Positions 29,051-38,207 of a DNA stretch of 64,000 bases are shown here, piece after piece. Each line of letters begins with the position of its first letter. The stretch's first letter is position 1. The DNA is from Gammaproteobacteria bacterium. Its GTDB lineage: Bacteria > Pseudomonadota > Gammaproteobacteria > DSM-16500. The stretch covers positions 62,001-126,000 of the forward strand of contig JAJNBC010000002.1 in assembly GCA_021156085.1 (NCBI GenBank). The letters run 5' to 3'. The translations under genes and the position numbers were made by a program. The notes beneath the pieces are model-generated. The model did not search any database, had not been told where the DNA came from, and saw only the letters and a program-made list of their open reading frames with translations.

Positions 29051-29593
29051 ATGATGAGAAAAAGAATAGAACGTTCTTGGAAAATACAGCATTCTGAGGT
29101 TCCTCTTCCCTGGCGAACATGGGTATTGCACACGGGTTCTTTTATGCAGCATTTAGCCCAGCAGGGGGTGCGCGATGCCTATATTCATGTATTACAACAA
29201 CGTTGGCAATTGCCATTGCCTGAAGAAAGGCGATTACTAGGCATAGATTTTCGGAGTTATGTGTTAATGCGAGAAGTAGTGATTTTAAGTGCAGCAAGCC
29301 AGTGGATGTTTGCTCGTACCGTCATATTACGCGGGACTTTGACAGGGAAGGAACAACAGTTAGCCCACCTAAAAAGCCGCTCTTTAGGCTCTGTTTTATT
29401 TAGAAATCCTGCGTTGCAACGAAGTAAATTTGACATCGCTTTTTTGAAGAGAGGCCTGAAATGGCATAACAAAGTGACGAAAGCAGTCAAATTAACTCTT
29501 CCTGATTTATGGGCACGCCGTTCTTTATTCTCTCTGTGCGGTAAAACATTATTATTAACAGAAGTATTTCTACCGGATCTTGCAACGCTATGA
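29051..29593 (+). CDS. ubiC: Chorismate lyase UbiC
   Basis: Converts chorismate to 4-hydroxybenzoate and pyruvate, the committing step of ubiquinone synthesis. It is 180 residues. Seen are PLPWRTWVLHTGSFMQHL near 19, YVLMREVVILSAASQWMFAR near 76-95 (active-site region with conserved Arg and Glu), FRNPALQRSKFDIAFL near 117, and WARRSLFSLCGKTLLLTEVF near 154-173, including the conserved RRS and the catalytic Glu near the C-terminus. It overlaps ubiA by four bases. It is divergent from the flavoprotein gene. Confidence 0.92.
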   Translation: MMRKRIERSWKIQHSEVPLPWRTWVLHTGSFMQHLAQQGVRDAYIHVLQQRWQLPLPEERRLLGIDFRSYVLMREVVILSAASQWMFARTVILRGTLTGKEQQLAHLKSRSLGSVLFRNPALQRSKFDIAFLKRGLKWHNKVTKAVKLTLPDLWARRSLFSLCGKTLLLTEVFLPDLATL

Positions 29594-30456
29594 ACTTTGT
29601 AAGAGTAAAACAATATTTTTTACTTATGCGCTTAGATAAGCCTATAGGGATTTTTTTAATTTTATGGCCAACATTGTGGGCCCTGTGGTTGGCGAGTAGG
29701 GGTAGGCCGAATAAGGTAGTCTTATTTATTTTTATCTTGGGAAGCATTTTAATGCGTTCTGCTGGCTGTGTGATAAATGATATTGCAGACCGTCGATTCG
29801 ATGGTTTTGTTGAACGCACGCGTAACAGGCCGTTAGTGATGGGGAATGTTTCCGTAAAAATGGCGCTTATTTTATTTTTTATTTTGTTGTTCTGTGCTTT
29901 TTCTCTGGTTTTATTACTTAACAGAGCCACTATTTTTTTGGCTTTCATTGGTGCGATACTCGCGACGAGTTATCCTTTTTTGAAGCGCTTTACCTATTTT
30001 CCTCAAGTTGGGTTAGGTATTGCATTTTCTTGGAGTGTGCCTATGGTTTTTGCTGCACTGACAGGCACTGTTTCTTTGGAGGGAGGGTTAGTATTTTTTA
30101 CCTCTTTTTTATGGCCTATCATGTACGATACTTTGTATGCGATGGTAGATCGGGCGGATGATGTGAGAATTGGGATTAAATCAACTGCCATTTTATTTGG
30201 TAAAAGAGATAAATTGCTGATTGGTTTATTACAGGGAGCTTTTTTATTATTGCTTGGTTTAATAGGATATTTTTTCCGATTAAATTTATTTTATTATGTG
30301 AGCCTGATAGGGGTGGGCATTGTATTTATTTATCAACAGTGGTTGATCAAAGATCGTTTACCAGCTGATTGCTTTAAAGCATTTATAAGCAACCATTGGG
30401 TAGGATTTATCATTTTTTGTGGAATTACATTGAATTATGCTAATTATAGCGGATGA
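29590..30456 (+). CDS. ubiA: 4-hydroxybenzoate octaprenyltransferase UbiA
   Basis: An integral-membrane prenyltransferase that attaches the polyprenyl tail to 4-hydroxybenzoate. It is 288 residues with about eight or nine hydrophobic helices. The first Asp-rich motif is NDIADRRFDG near 61-70. The second is the DTLYAMVDRADDVRIGIKST region near 180. The start overlaps the ubiC stop (ATGA), so translation is coupled. It in turn overlaps pdxB by 20 bases. The frame and length are normal. Confidence 0.95.
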   Translation: MNFVRVKQYFLLMRLDKPIGIFLILWPTLWALWLASRGRPNKVVLFIFILGSILMRSAGCVINDIADRRFDGFVERTRNRPLVMGNVSVKMALILFFILLFCAFSLVLLLNRATIFLAFIGAILATSYPFLKRFTYFPQVGLGIAFSWSVPMVFAALTGTVSLEGGLVFFTSFLWPIMYDTLYAMVDRADDVRIGIKSTAILFGKRDKLLIGLLQGAFLLLLGLIGYFFRLNLFYYVSLIGVGIVFIYQQWLIKDRLPADCFKAFISNHWVGFIIFCGITLNYANYSG

Positions 30457-31546
30457 AGAAATTCCTTGTTCTAATCATTATTTTAGTGCTTATGGCGAAT
30501 TAATTTTAAAACCCGGGAGATTATTGACGCACCAAGATATATGTGAGGCAGATATTTTATTAGTGCGTTCAGTTACAAAGATTAATGAAGCTTTATTGCA
30601 TGACACAAAAGTTAAATTTGTAGGTAGTACTGTCACGGGCACAGATCATCTTGATATTGCATGGTTAAATAAGGCCAATATTCAGTGGAGTGCAGCCCTA
30701 GGTTGTAATGCAATAGCAGTTGCTGAATATGTAGTGACAGTTGTGGCTGCCTTGCAAAAAAAAGGGTTATTTCTAAAAAGCAAATGTCGTGCTGGCGTGG
30801 TAGGAGTAGGAAGAATTGGCAGCCAAGTAGTTGAGAAATTAAAATCATTAGGTTTTGAGGTAGTGCAATGTGATCCTTTACGTGCCCAACAGGAAAAAGC
30901 ATTTATCTCAACATCGCTGGAAGAATTTGAAGATTTAGATTTTATTTCTCTGCATGTGCCTCTGACTAAAGAGCCACCCTATCCTACGATGCATTTAATT
31001 GAAAAGAATTTTTTACAACGGCAAAAGAAAGACTGTGTTTTATTAAACACCGCACGCGGTTCTGTAATTGATTTTTCTGATTTAATTGATTATGGAAAAC
31101 ATTTAATTTGGTGCTTCGATGTATGGGAAAATGAGCCTTATATTAATAAGGCAGTCCTCGCTGGGGCAACGATTGCTTCTCCTCATATTGCAGGCCACTC
31201 TGTGCAAAGTAAATATCGCGGAATAGATATGATTTATCAGGCTGCTATCCAGCAAGGCATTGTTACTGATAAAGGCATCGTTCGCGCAGTCTTTCCTCGC
31301 ACAGATATTTCTCTCGCAGGTAAAGAAATAGGTTGGCGTGAGGTATTACTAGAACTTTATAACCCATTTGAAATCACTCGTTTAATGAAAAAAGCGTTTT
31401 TAGAAGAAAATGATCATGTATTTGATGTACTCCGAAAGCACTTGGTGCGCGGATCTGAATTTGAATTTATTCAGCTACGGAATGCAGTATTAAGGGTTGA
31501 AGATATCAATCAGCTACGTCATCTCGGATTGAAAGTATTACTTTAA
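30437..31546 (+). CDS. pdxB: Erythronate-4-phosphate dehydrogenase
   Basis: Second step of the DXP-dependent pyridoxal-phosphate route. It is 369 residues. The N-terminal catalytic part has LLVRSVTKINEALL near 34 and FVGSTVTGTDHLDI near 56. The NAD-binding fold has AGVVGVGRIGSQVVEKL near 118. SLHVPLTKEPPYPTMHLI lies near 170 and the catalytic His in the PHIAGHSVQSKYRG segment near 252. A PdxB dimerisation tail follows. It overlaps ubiA by 20 bases. pdxA is at 13774-14760. A GC-rich hairpin (GCGGAAG/CTTCCGC, about 31584-31602) beyond the stop may mark the transcript end. Confidence 0.95.
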   Translation: MLIIADEEIPCSNHYFSAYGELILKPGRLLTHQDICEADILLVRSVTKINEALLHDTKVKFVGSTVTGTDHLDIAWLNKANIQWSAALGCNAIAVAEYVVTVVAALQKKGLFLKSKCRAGVVGVGRIGSQVVEKLKSLGFEVVQCDPLRAQQEKAFISTSLEEFEDLDFISLHVPLTKEPPYPTMHLIEKNFLQRQKKDCVLLNTARGSVIDFSDLIDYGKHLIWCFDVWENEPYINKAVLAGATIASPHIAGHSVQSKYRGIDMIYQAAIQQGIVTDKGIVRAVFPRTDISLAGKEIGWREVLLELYNPFEITRLMKKAFLEENDHVFDVLRKHLVRGSEFEFIQLRNAVLRVEDINQLRHLGLKVLL

Positions 31547-31652
31547 TCTTGATTTCGCATGGTGTGTTGTTTAGGTGTTCTTTTGCGGAAGGAGGGCTTC
31601 CGCCGCGCGTCGGAGCAAGTATGGTGATAACCATATCTGAGTAAAACGTCAA

Positions 31653-34013
31653 TTAATAAACGCCACCGCCTTCAGGTGCAGTTGTATTATCTTGTACTGC
31701 GGGGGTTGACTCTTGTACAGGAATATAGGGTTTCATAAAGTACTCAAAAGTGCCTACAGGATCATTGGCAGTAGCACGTTTGCCTGTGAGCGGATCAATA
31801 CGAACACTGACAATGTCAGGCGGTTGTTCCATAGGATGTTCGGGATGACCCTGGAGCGCAGCTTCCATAAATTGAATCCATAATGGTAAAGCTGCTTGTG
31901 CTCCCCATTCATGTAAAGAGCGCTGTTGTTGGTCGTATCCCATCCAAGCGACGGCAATGATATCGCTATTATAACCTGCAAACCACGCATCTACCTGGTT
32001 TTGGGTGGTACCTGTTTTGCCAGCTAAATCTTTACGCTGCAAGCGGCGTGCTAATTTTGCTGTGCCGCGTTGAATGACATCATGTAAGGTGGATGTGATG
32101 AGATAAGCATTCTGCGGGCTAATGACACGAGGAGCATAGATATTTACTGAGGCATTGAGAGGAGGCGTGCATTGCCTGGTACAGGCAATCAAGGGTTTTG
32201 CTTGGTAAATGATTTGGTTTTTGCCATCGCGAATAGAATTTACAGCAAATGGAACAACTTTAGAGCCTCCATTAGCGAAAATAGCGTAAGCTGCTGCCAT
32301 TTGTAAAGGGGTCACCAGGGCTGTGCCTAACGCTAAAGATAAACCTGCTGGTAATTGCGCTGCGGTGAAGCCAAAACGTTGTATATAACTGATGGTGTAA
32401 GGAAGGCCAATTAAATCTAATAAGCGAATAGAAACTAAATTACGTGATTGCGTCAATGCATCACGTAGTCGAGTGGGACCATAAAAACGATGCTCATCAT
32501 TTTGGGGGCGCCAGAGACTGCTATCTGTAGGGTTTTCAACGACGACAGGTGCATCGTTAATGACAGTCGCTAGCGTATAACCTTTATCTAAGGCTGCAGA
32601 GTAAATAAAAGGCTTGAAGCTTGAACCAGGTTGACGATTTGCATTGGTAATGCGGTTAAAATTACTGTGCTGAAAATCAAAGCCCCCTACTAAGGCCAAG
32701 ATGCTGCCATCGAGAGGATTCAGGGCAATGATGCCTGCTTCTGCTAATGGAATTTGAGAAAGGCGCCAGCCTTGAGGGGTTTCCATCAGTCGCACAATAT
32801 CACCTAAGCTCACTATTTCAGTGGCTGTTTTAGGCATACGACCCAGTAAATCAGGATTAATTTGTTTGCGTGCCCAAGACAATCCTTGCCAAGATATCAT
32901 CACCAGTGAGCCATTAGCACGCAATGCGGTGATAGAATGAGTGTTAATATCCACTACGACAGCGGGCTCTAAACCATTTATGATGGGAATCTTGCCTAGA
33001 GATTTTTCCCATTCTTCCATATGCTTTAAGCTGGGAGCTCCAAAATTTTGTTCAGGGCCACGATAGCCATGACGTTGATCGTAGGCAATGAGCCCATCAT
33101 GTACCGCTTGATTAGCCGCATTTTGTAGTTGGCTATCCACCGTTGTATAGACTTTGAGATTGTCCGTATAAATGCGATCACCATAAAGTTGTTGCAATTG
33201 TTGGCGTACGAGTTCACCCACATACGGGGCTTTGATCTGAATTTGCAAATTATGATGGTGAGCATTAAGAGGTGCGGCAATGGCAGCTTTATAAGTTTTT
33301 TCATCAATATAATGTAATTCATACATACGTCCTAGAACATGATTGCGACGTTTTAAAGCAGCACTTGGATGTGCTAACGGATTAAGGGAGGAAGGTGCTT
33401 GGGGCAAACCAGCTAACATAGCATATTGATCTAGAGTGAGCTGATTTAGTGATTTGCCATAATAAATTTCAGAAGCTGCTTCTACTCCATAAGCACGGGC
33501 GCCGAGAAATATTTTATTAAGATACAATTCTAATATTTTTTGTTTATTGAGCGTATGTTCGATTTTAAGAGCAATTAAAATTTCACGTAATTTGCGGCCA
33601 AATGTTTTATGTGAGTTAAGGTAGAAGCTACGAGCAACTTGCATGGTAATGGTACTGCCGCCTTCTTCTTTTTTTCCGGTGACAGCCAATTTTATGGCTG
33701 CTCTCAATAGACCTGGGATATCAATGCCTGGATGTTGGAAGTAACGTTGATCTTCAGTAGCTAGCACAGCCTCAATCAGAGGCTTAGGGATTTGATCATA
33801 AGGCAAGGGAATGCGTCTTGTTTCGCCGTATTCTGCTAATAATTTGTTGTCACGGGTGAAAACTTGCAAAGGCACTTGTAATTGTATTGTTTTAAGTTCA
33901 TCTACACTAGGTATTTGAAAGACGATGTAATACAAAATACCCACGCCCACAATTCCAAGTAATATGCAGCTGAAGGCCAATAATCTTTGTAGCAGGCGTA
34001 AAAAAATATTCAT
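31653..34013 (-). CDS. mrcA: Penicillin-binding protein 1A
   Basis: A bifunctional class A peptidoglycan synthase at the inner membrane. It is 786 residues. There is an N-terminal membrane anchor (about 8-30) and a GT51 glycosyltransferase with VLATEDQRYFQHPGIDIPGL near 82 and GGSTITMQVARSFYL near 118. An OB-like linker follows (about 300-440). The transpeptidase has SxxK in PGSSFKPFIYSAAL near 465, SRN in LTQSRNLVSIRLLD, and KTGT in DLAGKTGTTQNQVDAW near 665. A Pro/Thr-rich tail closes it. It is divergent from pilM, as mrcA and hofM/pilM are in many gammaproteobacteria. Confidence 0.96.
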   Translation of the reverse strand: MNIFLRLLQRLLAFSCILLGIVGVGILYYIVFQIPSVDELKTIQLQVPLQVFTRDNKLLAEYGETRRIPLPYDQIPKPLIEAVLATEDQRYFQHPGIDIPGLLRAAIKLAVTGKKEEGGSTITMQVARSFYLNSHKTFGRKLREILIALKIEHTLNKQKILELYLNKIFLGARAYGVEAASEIYYGKSLNQLTLDQYAMLAGLPQAPSSLNPLAHPSAALKRRNHVLGRMYELHYIDEKTYKAAIAAPLNAHHHNLQIQIKAPYVGELVRQQLQQLYGDRIYTDNLKVYTTVDSQLQNAANQAVHDGLIAYDQRHGYRGPEQNFGAPSLKHMEEWEKSLGKIPIINGLEPAVVVDINTHSITALRANGSLVMISWQGLSWARKQINPDLLGRMPKTATEIVSLGDIVRLMETPQGWRLSQIPLAEAGIIALNPLDGSILALVGGFDFQHSNFNRITNANRQPGSSFKPFIYSAALDKGYTLATVINDAPVVVENPTDSSLWRPQNDEHRFYGPTRLRDALTQSRNLVSIRLLDLIGLPYTISYIQRFGFTAAQLPAGLSLALGTALVTPLQMAAAYAIFANGGSKVVPFAVNSIRDGKNQIIYQAKPLIACTRQCTPPLNASVNIYAPRVISPQNAYLITSTLHDVIQRGTAKLARRLQRKDLAGKTGTTQNQVDAWFAGYNSDIIAVAWMGYDQQQRSLHEWGAQAALPLWIQFMEAALQGHPEHPMEQPPDIVSVRIDPLTGKRATANDPVGTFEYFMKPYIPVQESTPAVQDNTTAPEGGGVY

Positions 34014-34265
34014 GAAAATATACGTTGTAAGAAATAAACTTGCATTTTACTATAAAACTGGAGAAGATATCAGCCGAAACTCTCCTATCTTTTCAGTCAC
34101 CCCCTTTACCTCAAAATCTGTTAATAATTTTATCAAATTCTTCTGAATTCTTCGCTAGCATGCCCGTCTTTTTTAGTAATTTTAACCAATAAGCGGGGAA
34201 GATTCTTGAAGTCGTCCATCTGGCACATGCTGAATTTGTCTTATAAAACTTAAGGAGCTCTAATA

Positions 34266-34883
34266 ATGTTAGATTTTATACGTTTTAAGCCGCGGCCATT
34301 GCTAGGCTTAGACATCCAAGCAGATAGCATTCGATTGTTAGAGTTGCAGTATAGCAGGAAAATACCCTTCATAAAGCGAGCGTTAACCATAGATTTACCC
34401 ATTAATGCTGTGATGGAGTCTAATATTGAGAAAGTAGAGCTCGTTAGCGATCGCTTACGAGAATTAGTGGAATGTAATAAATTACAAAAAATTGAAGTCG
34501 CTATTGCTTTACCCGAGCGATGTGTAGTCACTAAACATATTTCTGTTGCAAAAGGGCTGCGGCTATCTGAGTTAGAGGCAGAGATAATTAGCGATTTAAG
34601 TGATTGTTTCCCCTCTGCTACAGAGGGTCTCTATTATGACTACGTGATGTTAGATTCAAAAGATAAAATGCAGGATGAAGTGCTTCTGATCGCCACCTCT
34701 TTTACCCATTTAAATACGCCTGTTATGCTTGTGCAGGATTGTGGATTGAAAGTGCGAGTTGTAGATGTAGATAAATATGCATTGATTCGAGCACATCAAT
34801 GTATGAAGAAAGATAATTTTCAAATGGAAGAGAAGTGGCTAGTAAGTTGGGGCCTGGCATTACATAGTGGGTATGTATGGTAG
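34266..34883 (+). CDS. pilM: PilM/HofM-like pilus assembly protein, short form
   Basis: A 205-residue actin-like ATPase-fold protein of the type IV pilus/DNA-uptake inner-membrane complex. The N-terminus (PLLGLDIQADSIRLLELQYS) is the typical PilM phosphate-1 region, and VAIALPERCVVTKHISVAKG near 78 is the second block. Standard PilM is about 350 residues; this one stops in the middle of the second subdomain (ALHSGYVW), near HofM size. The stop overlaps the pilN start by seven bases, so the truncation is built into a working operon layout. An AAGGAG ribosome site precedes the ATG. Confidence 0.8.
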   Translation: MLDFIRFKPRPLLGLDIQADSIRLLELQYSRKIPFIKRALTIDLPINAVMESNIEKVELVSDRLRELVECNKLQKIEVAIALPERCVVTKHISVAKGLRLSELEAEIISDLSDCFPSATEGLYYDYVMLDSKDKMQDEVLLIATSFTHLNTPVMLVQDCGLKVRVVDVDKYALIRAHQCMKKDNFQMEEKWLVSWGLALHSGYVW

Positions 34884-35422
34884 ATATTAATTTATTGCCT
34901 TGGCGAGCGATGATTCGTGCGGAGAATGAGAAGAAAAGAAATTTTTTTTTATTATTTCTTGGATTACTTATTTTAATATGGATTGTTGTCCATATAGGGC
35001 TTAATTTTGCTATGCAAACCTATGATATAGCCATTGATCATGCAAAAAATCAGTTAGATGAATTAACAAGCCAAACACAAAACAATCAAACGAATTCTGC
35101 CTCATCTATTGTTGATCAAATTCATTCTAGCCAGCTTGAGTTAATTGATTTTTTTAAAGCGGTGGAGGAAGCGGCGCCTGGAATGATGGCATGGTCTTCA
35201 ATAGAAAGTCGAAAGAATCACATAGTCATGACAGGGAATGTGGATTCATTTTTGGCTTTGGCCCAATTTGTTGATGATTATAATAATAAAAATAGAGCGT
35301 TAGCGATGAATATTGTCAACGTTAAAAATGATTTTGGTATGACTGCAGTACAATGTCGTTTACAACTTATTCGTTCTTCTTTTCCTTTTTTGAGCCAGAT
35401 AAACAATGATGATAATATTTAA
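34877..35422 (+). CDS. pilN: PilN-like pilus assembly protein
   Basis: 181 residues. It begins MVDINLLPWRAMIRAENEKK; the conserved I-N-L-L-P-W motif is the PilM-binding tail of PilN. A transmembrane helix at about 26-46 leads into a periplasmic coiled coil and a ferredoxin-like domain (about 85-181). PilN bridges cytoplasmic PilM and periplasmic PilO. It overlaps pilM by seven bases and the next gene by 17. Confidence 0.88.
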   Translation: MVDINLLPWRAMIRAENEKKRNFFLLFLGLLILIWIVVHIGLNFAMQTYDIAIDHAKNQLDELTSQTQNNQTNSASSIVDQIHSSQLELIDFFKAVEEAAPGMMAWSSIESRKNHIVMTGNVDSFLALAQFVDDYNNKNRALAMNIVNVKNDFGMTAVQCRLQLIRSSFPFLSQINNDDNI

Positions 35423-36206
35423 TAGAATACATTGGATATGTTTGTATTTTGTCGTATTTTCTCTGTTTTTTACCCTTATCTTTGAAGATACTTTAAAACA
35501 TATCAAACATATTCATGAGAGAAAAGAAACAGAAAAAAAACTGACGGCTGAAATAGAAAGTAATAAAAAAATTCTTATTAACGCTATGCAGAGCAATCTA
35601 CCCTCTCTGATTCAAGTGGAGGACCGATTAATTAATGCGTCAGATGTGCTTAATTATTTATCCTATTTTTGGGTGTCTCATGGCATGGTAGTTAATAAAG
35701 TTCAATTGCTTAAAAGAAAAACTATTTTGGGCATGAATGTTTTGCCCGTGAAAATTAATATCACGGGGCAATTTCTAGAATTTTCTAAATTATTAACTTA
35801 TCTTGCGGAAGATTTGAGACCCATTGTCCTTAATGATTTTTCATTGAGTATTGATCGTAATAAAACAATGGTAGCTGAAATGCACTTATGGGTCTTTTCT
35901 TTTCGCAATAAAATCAACGGGATGAATTCTCAGGCGGGGGAGCCTAAAAACATAGATAGCTGGATTACTAGAGTTCCTTTGCAAAAAATGAAATGGGTTG
36001 GATTTTTACAACAGCAACAGACTATTTGGGGTTTTGTGATGTCGCCAGAAGGTAAGACAATTGAAGTGCAGGTAGGATCCATTATTGGTTTAGAAAAAGG
36101 GCGAGTCATGAAGGTGTCCGATCATGACATGCGGATTGATTTAGGCGGGAGAAATGTTTTTATTTTTGCGCGCCCTGCTCAGAAAATCCCTCATGATGTG
36201 CATTGA
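35406..36206 (+). CDS. PilO-PilP fusion protein
   Basis: 266 residues joining two normally separate alignment proteins. Residues 1-28 carry a membrane helix (HWICLYFVVFSLFFTLIF). Residues 30-165 are a coiled coil plus PilO-like periplasmic domain (LLTYLAEDLRPIVLNDF-type core, near 133). After a short linker, residues about 180-266 read as a PilP domain: PLQKMKWVGFLQQQQTIWGF, then EVQVGSIIGLEKGRVMKVSD and the closing strand FIFARP. No separate pilP exists between it and pilQ. The PilP lipoprotein signal is lost, so the PilP domain is anchored by the PilO helix. The start overlaps pilN by 17 bases. Confidence 0.8.
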   Translation: MMIIFNRIHWICLYFVVFSLFFTLIFEDTLKHIKHIHERKETEKKLTAEIESNKKILINAMQSNLPSLIQVEDRLINASDVLNYLSYFWVSHGMVVNKVQLLKRKTILGMNVLPVKINITGQFLEFSKLLTYLAEDLRPIVLNDFSLSIDRNKTMVAEMHLWVFSFRNKINGMNSQAGEPKNIDSWITRVPLQKMKWVGFLQQQQTIWGFVMSPEGKTIEVQVGSIIGLEKGRVMKVSDHDMRIDLGGRNVFIFARPAQKIPHDVH

Positions 36207-36231
36207 TTCTAATTAACAAGAGGAAGATCAG

Positions 36232-37488
36232 ATGTTTTTAATCAATCACAAAAGAATCTTAGGAGTAATGCTATGTATTATTTCTTCTATATATTTTCTT
36301 TATGCGGAAGCAATGGGATCTCTTTCCAAACAAATTTCTCTGGAATTACAAGAGGTCAGTATTCAGGATGCTCTTAATATCCTTGCGAAATTCATGAATA
36401 TTAATTTAATCATCAGCCCTGCAATTCATGGTACTACTTCCTTACATTTAAAAAAAGTTTTTCCCGAAGAAGCGTTTAATTTATTACTGCTTTCTCATGA
36501 ACTGAGTCAATGGCAATTAGGCCATATTTTGTATGTTATGCCTAGAAGTGAATTTTTGCAGGAAAAACAACAGGAATTAAAACTGCAAACAGCTGTTCAT
36601 GAAGCAGAGCCGCTGGCTACCCATATTTGGCAAATTCATTATGCTAAAGCCCAAGAAATCGCACATTTGTTGCAAGAAGGTAATCATACCTTGCTTTCAG
36701 CGCGTGGCCATATCTATGTCGATGCACGAACTAATATTATATGTGTTCAAGATATTTCGGATCATTTGAGCCATATTCATGAGTTTATCCAACGTTTAGA
36801 TATTCCTGTGCAACAAGTATTAATAGAAGTACATTTAGCAAGTATAGACAGTGATTTTGAACGTGAGTTAGGTGTGAGTTTTGCCGGACAAGAACCGCAA
36901 GTATCAGAGGAGGCTGATCATTTGGCAGAATCCAATTATTCGCCATTGAGCATGCATTATGGTTTAGCTATGATTAAATTAGCAGATGGCTCGCTCTTAA
37001 GTATGCGGCTATCTGCTCTCGAAAGAGCTGGGCATGGTGAATTAATTTCTAACCCTAGTTTATTTACGGCTAATCAACAAACGGCTTCGATCGAATCGGG
37101 AGAAGAAATACCCTATCAAGAAGTAAGTCAAAATGGAGCAACAGGGGTGACTTTTAAAAAAGCAGTATTAAGTTTAAAAGTGACTCCTCAAATCATGCCA
37201 GGAAATCAAGTTTTGCTACAGCTGCAAGTGAATCAGGATAAGCCAAGTAGCAGAGTTATTTTAGGCGTACCAGCCATTACTACCCGTAAAATTAGTACAA
37301 ATATTCTTGTAAAAAGTGGCCAAACTATCGTTTTGGGTGGTATTTATGAGTCGGGTAAAGAACATCAGCAGCAACGCGTGCCTTTTTTAGGTAAAATTCC
37401 GCTTGTAGGTTTGCTCTTCAAACAGCAAAATGTGGCAAATAATAAACGTGAACTACTCATTTTTGTGACACCTAAGGTTATTAGTTAA
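36232..37488 (+). CDS. pilQ: PilQ/HofQ-like secretin
   Basis: An outer-membrane secretin ring for a type IV pilus or DNA uptake. It is 418 residues with a signal-like N-terminus (about 1-27). An STN/N0 domain follows (about 36-105, LELQEVSIQDALNILAKFMN), then an N1 domain (about 128-195) and the secretin barrel (about 210-418). The barrel has LISNPSLFTANQQTASIESG, the NGATGVTFKKAVLSLKVTPQ segment and GQTIVLGGIYESG. It lacks the AMIN domains of large PilQ proteins, so it is HofQ-sized. GAGGAAG precedes the ATG. aroK starts at the base after its stop. Confidence 0.92.
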   Translation: MFLINHKRILGVMLCIISSIYFLYAEAMGSLSKQISLELQEVSIQDALNILAKFMNINLIISPAIHGTTSLHLKKVFPEEAFNLLLLSHELSQWQLGHILYVMPRSEFLQEKQQELKLQTAVHEAEPLATHIWQIHYAKAQEIAHLLQEGNHTLLSARGHIYVDARTNIICVQDISDHLSHIHEFIQRLDIPVQQVLIEVHLASIDSDFERELGVSFAGQEPQVSEEADHLAESNYSPLSMHYGLAMIKLADGSLLSMRLSALERAGHGELISNPSLFTANQQTASIESGEEIPYQEVSQNGATGVTFKKAVLSLKVTPQIMPGNQVLLQLQVNQDKPSSRVILGVPAITTRKISTNILVKSGQTIVLGGIYESGKEHQQQRVPFLGKIPLVGLLFKQQNVANNKRELLIFVTPKVIS

Positions 37489-38007
37489 ATGAAAAAACAT
37501 CAAAATATTTTTCTAATCGGTCCAATGGGAGCAGGTAAGAGCAGTGTAGGTAAGTACCTGGCTGAGCAATTGGAGATGCATTTTTATGATTCGGACGAAG
37601 AAATCGAAAATCGTACAGGGGTGGACATTGGCTGGATATTTGATTTAGAAGGAGCTGCAGGGTTTCGTAAACGGGAAATCGCAGTGATTGCTGAGCTTGT
37701 TCATCTGCCTAATATTGTTTTGGCAACAGGTGGTGGTTCTATTATTTCTCCTGAAGTGCAAGAATTATTACGTACGCAGGGCGTGGTTGTGTTTTTGGAT
37801 GCGTCATTAGGGTCTCAGCAAATACGAACCGTAAATGAAGCGCGTCGTCCTTTGCTGCGTGTGCCAAACCGAGAGAAAGTCATTGAAAAATTATATGAAG
37901 AACATACTCCTCTTTATCAAGCTCTGGCAGATTATTATATTTTGACGGATGACCGTAGCGTGCATGCGGTGGCAGAAGAAATTATTAACTGGCTAAATAA
38001 AAAATAG
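37489..38007 (+). CDS. aroK: Shikimate kinase
   Basis: Phosphorylates shikimate in the aromatic amino-acid pathway. It is 172 residues. The P-loop is LIGPMGAGKSSVGKYLA at 10-26. The shikimate-binding Asp lies in YDSDEEIENRTG, with FRKRE near 64, and ATGGGSIISPE near 84 is Walker B-like. The lid has RTVNEARRPLLR near 117. It follows pilQ directly, as aroK follows hofQ/pilQ in many gammaproteobacteria. The usual next gene, aroB, is not here. Confidence 0.95.
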   Translation: MKKHQNIFLIGPMGAGKSSVGKYLAEQLEMHFYDSDEEIENRTGVDIGWIFDLEGAAGFRKREIAVIAELVHLPNIVLATGGGSIISPEVQELLRTQGVVVFLDASLGSQQIRTVNEARRPLLRVPNREKVIEKLYEEHTPLYQALADYYILTDDRSVHAVAEEIINWLNKK

Positions 38008-38012
38008 AGTTT

Positions 38013-38156
38013 CTAGGGTCTTTAACCCTCCTGCTATGCTAGAAACAACACATTGATTTTCTGGGCTCCATTTCCTGGGTATTGACTCATATGTCAACTG
38101 CATTCTTCTAAATTGATGGGCTTCATCTCATCTACCGAATTGTAAATGAACCCTGA
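38013..38156. repeat. Diverged copy of the dispersed palindromic repeat
   Basis: The blocks TTGATTTTCTGGGCTCC, ATTGACTCATATGTCAACTG and CGAATTGTAAATGAACCCT occur in the same order and spacing as TTGATTTTTTGTGCTCC, ATTGACTTGCATGCCAACTG and CGAATTGTCAACAGATCCT in the copy at 54526. It fills the gap between aroK and the lipoprotein gene, where aroB would be expected. Confidence 0.6.
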
Positions 38157-38172
38157 TAGGCTCTTAAAAACA

Positions 38173-38200
38173 CCTTCCTTCCTGTAAATAAGAAGGAAGG
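38173..38200 (-). terminator. Terminator of the Pro/Thr-rich lipoprotein gene
   Basis: CCTTCCTTC and GAAGGAAGG form a nine-base stem with a ten-base loop. On the minus strand the stem is followed by TGTTTTTAAG. It lies just past the stop at 38208. Confidence 0.65.
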
Positions 38201-38207
38201 GGCAAAG

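Noticed and set aside
31584-31602. Terminator after pdxB
   Set aside because: GCGGAAG/CTTCCGC forms a short stem, but a GC-rich sequence rather than a T-run follows, so it is not listed as a terminator.
34215-34245. Sigma-54 promoter before pilM
   Set aside because: TGGCAC is present, but no TTGC follows at the needed distance.
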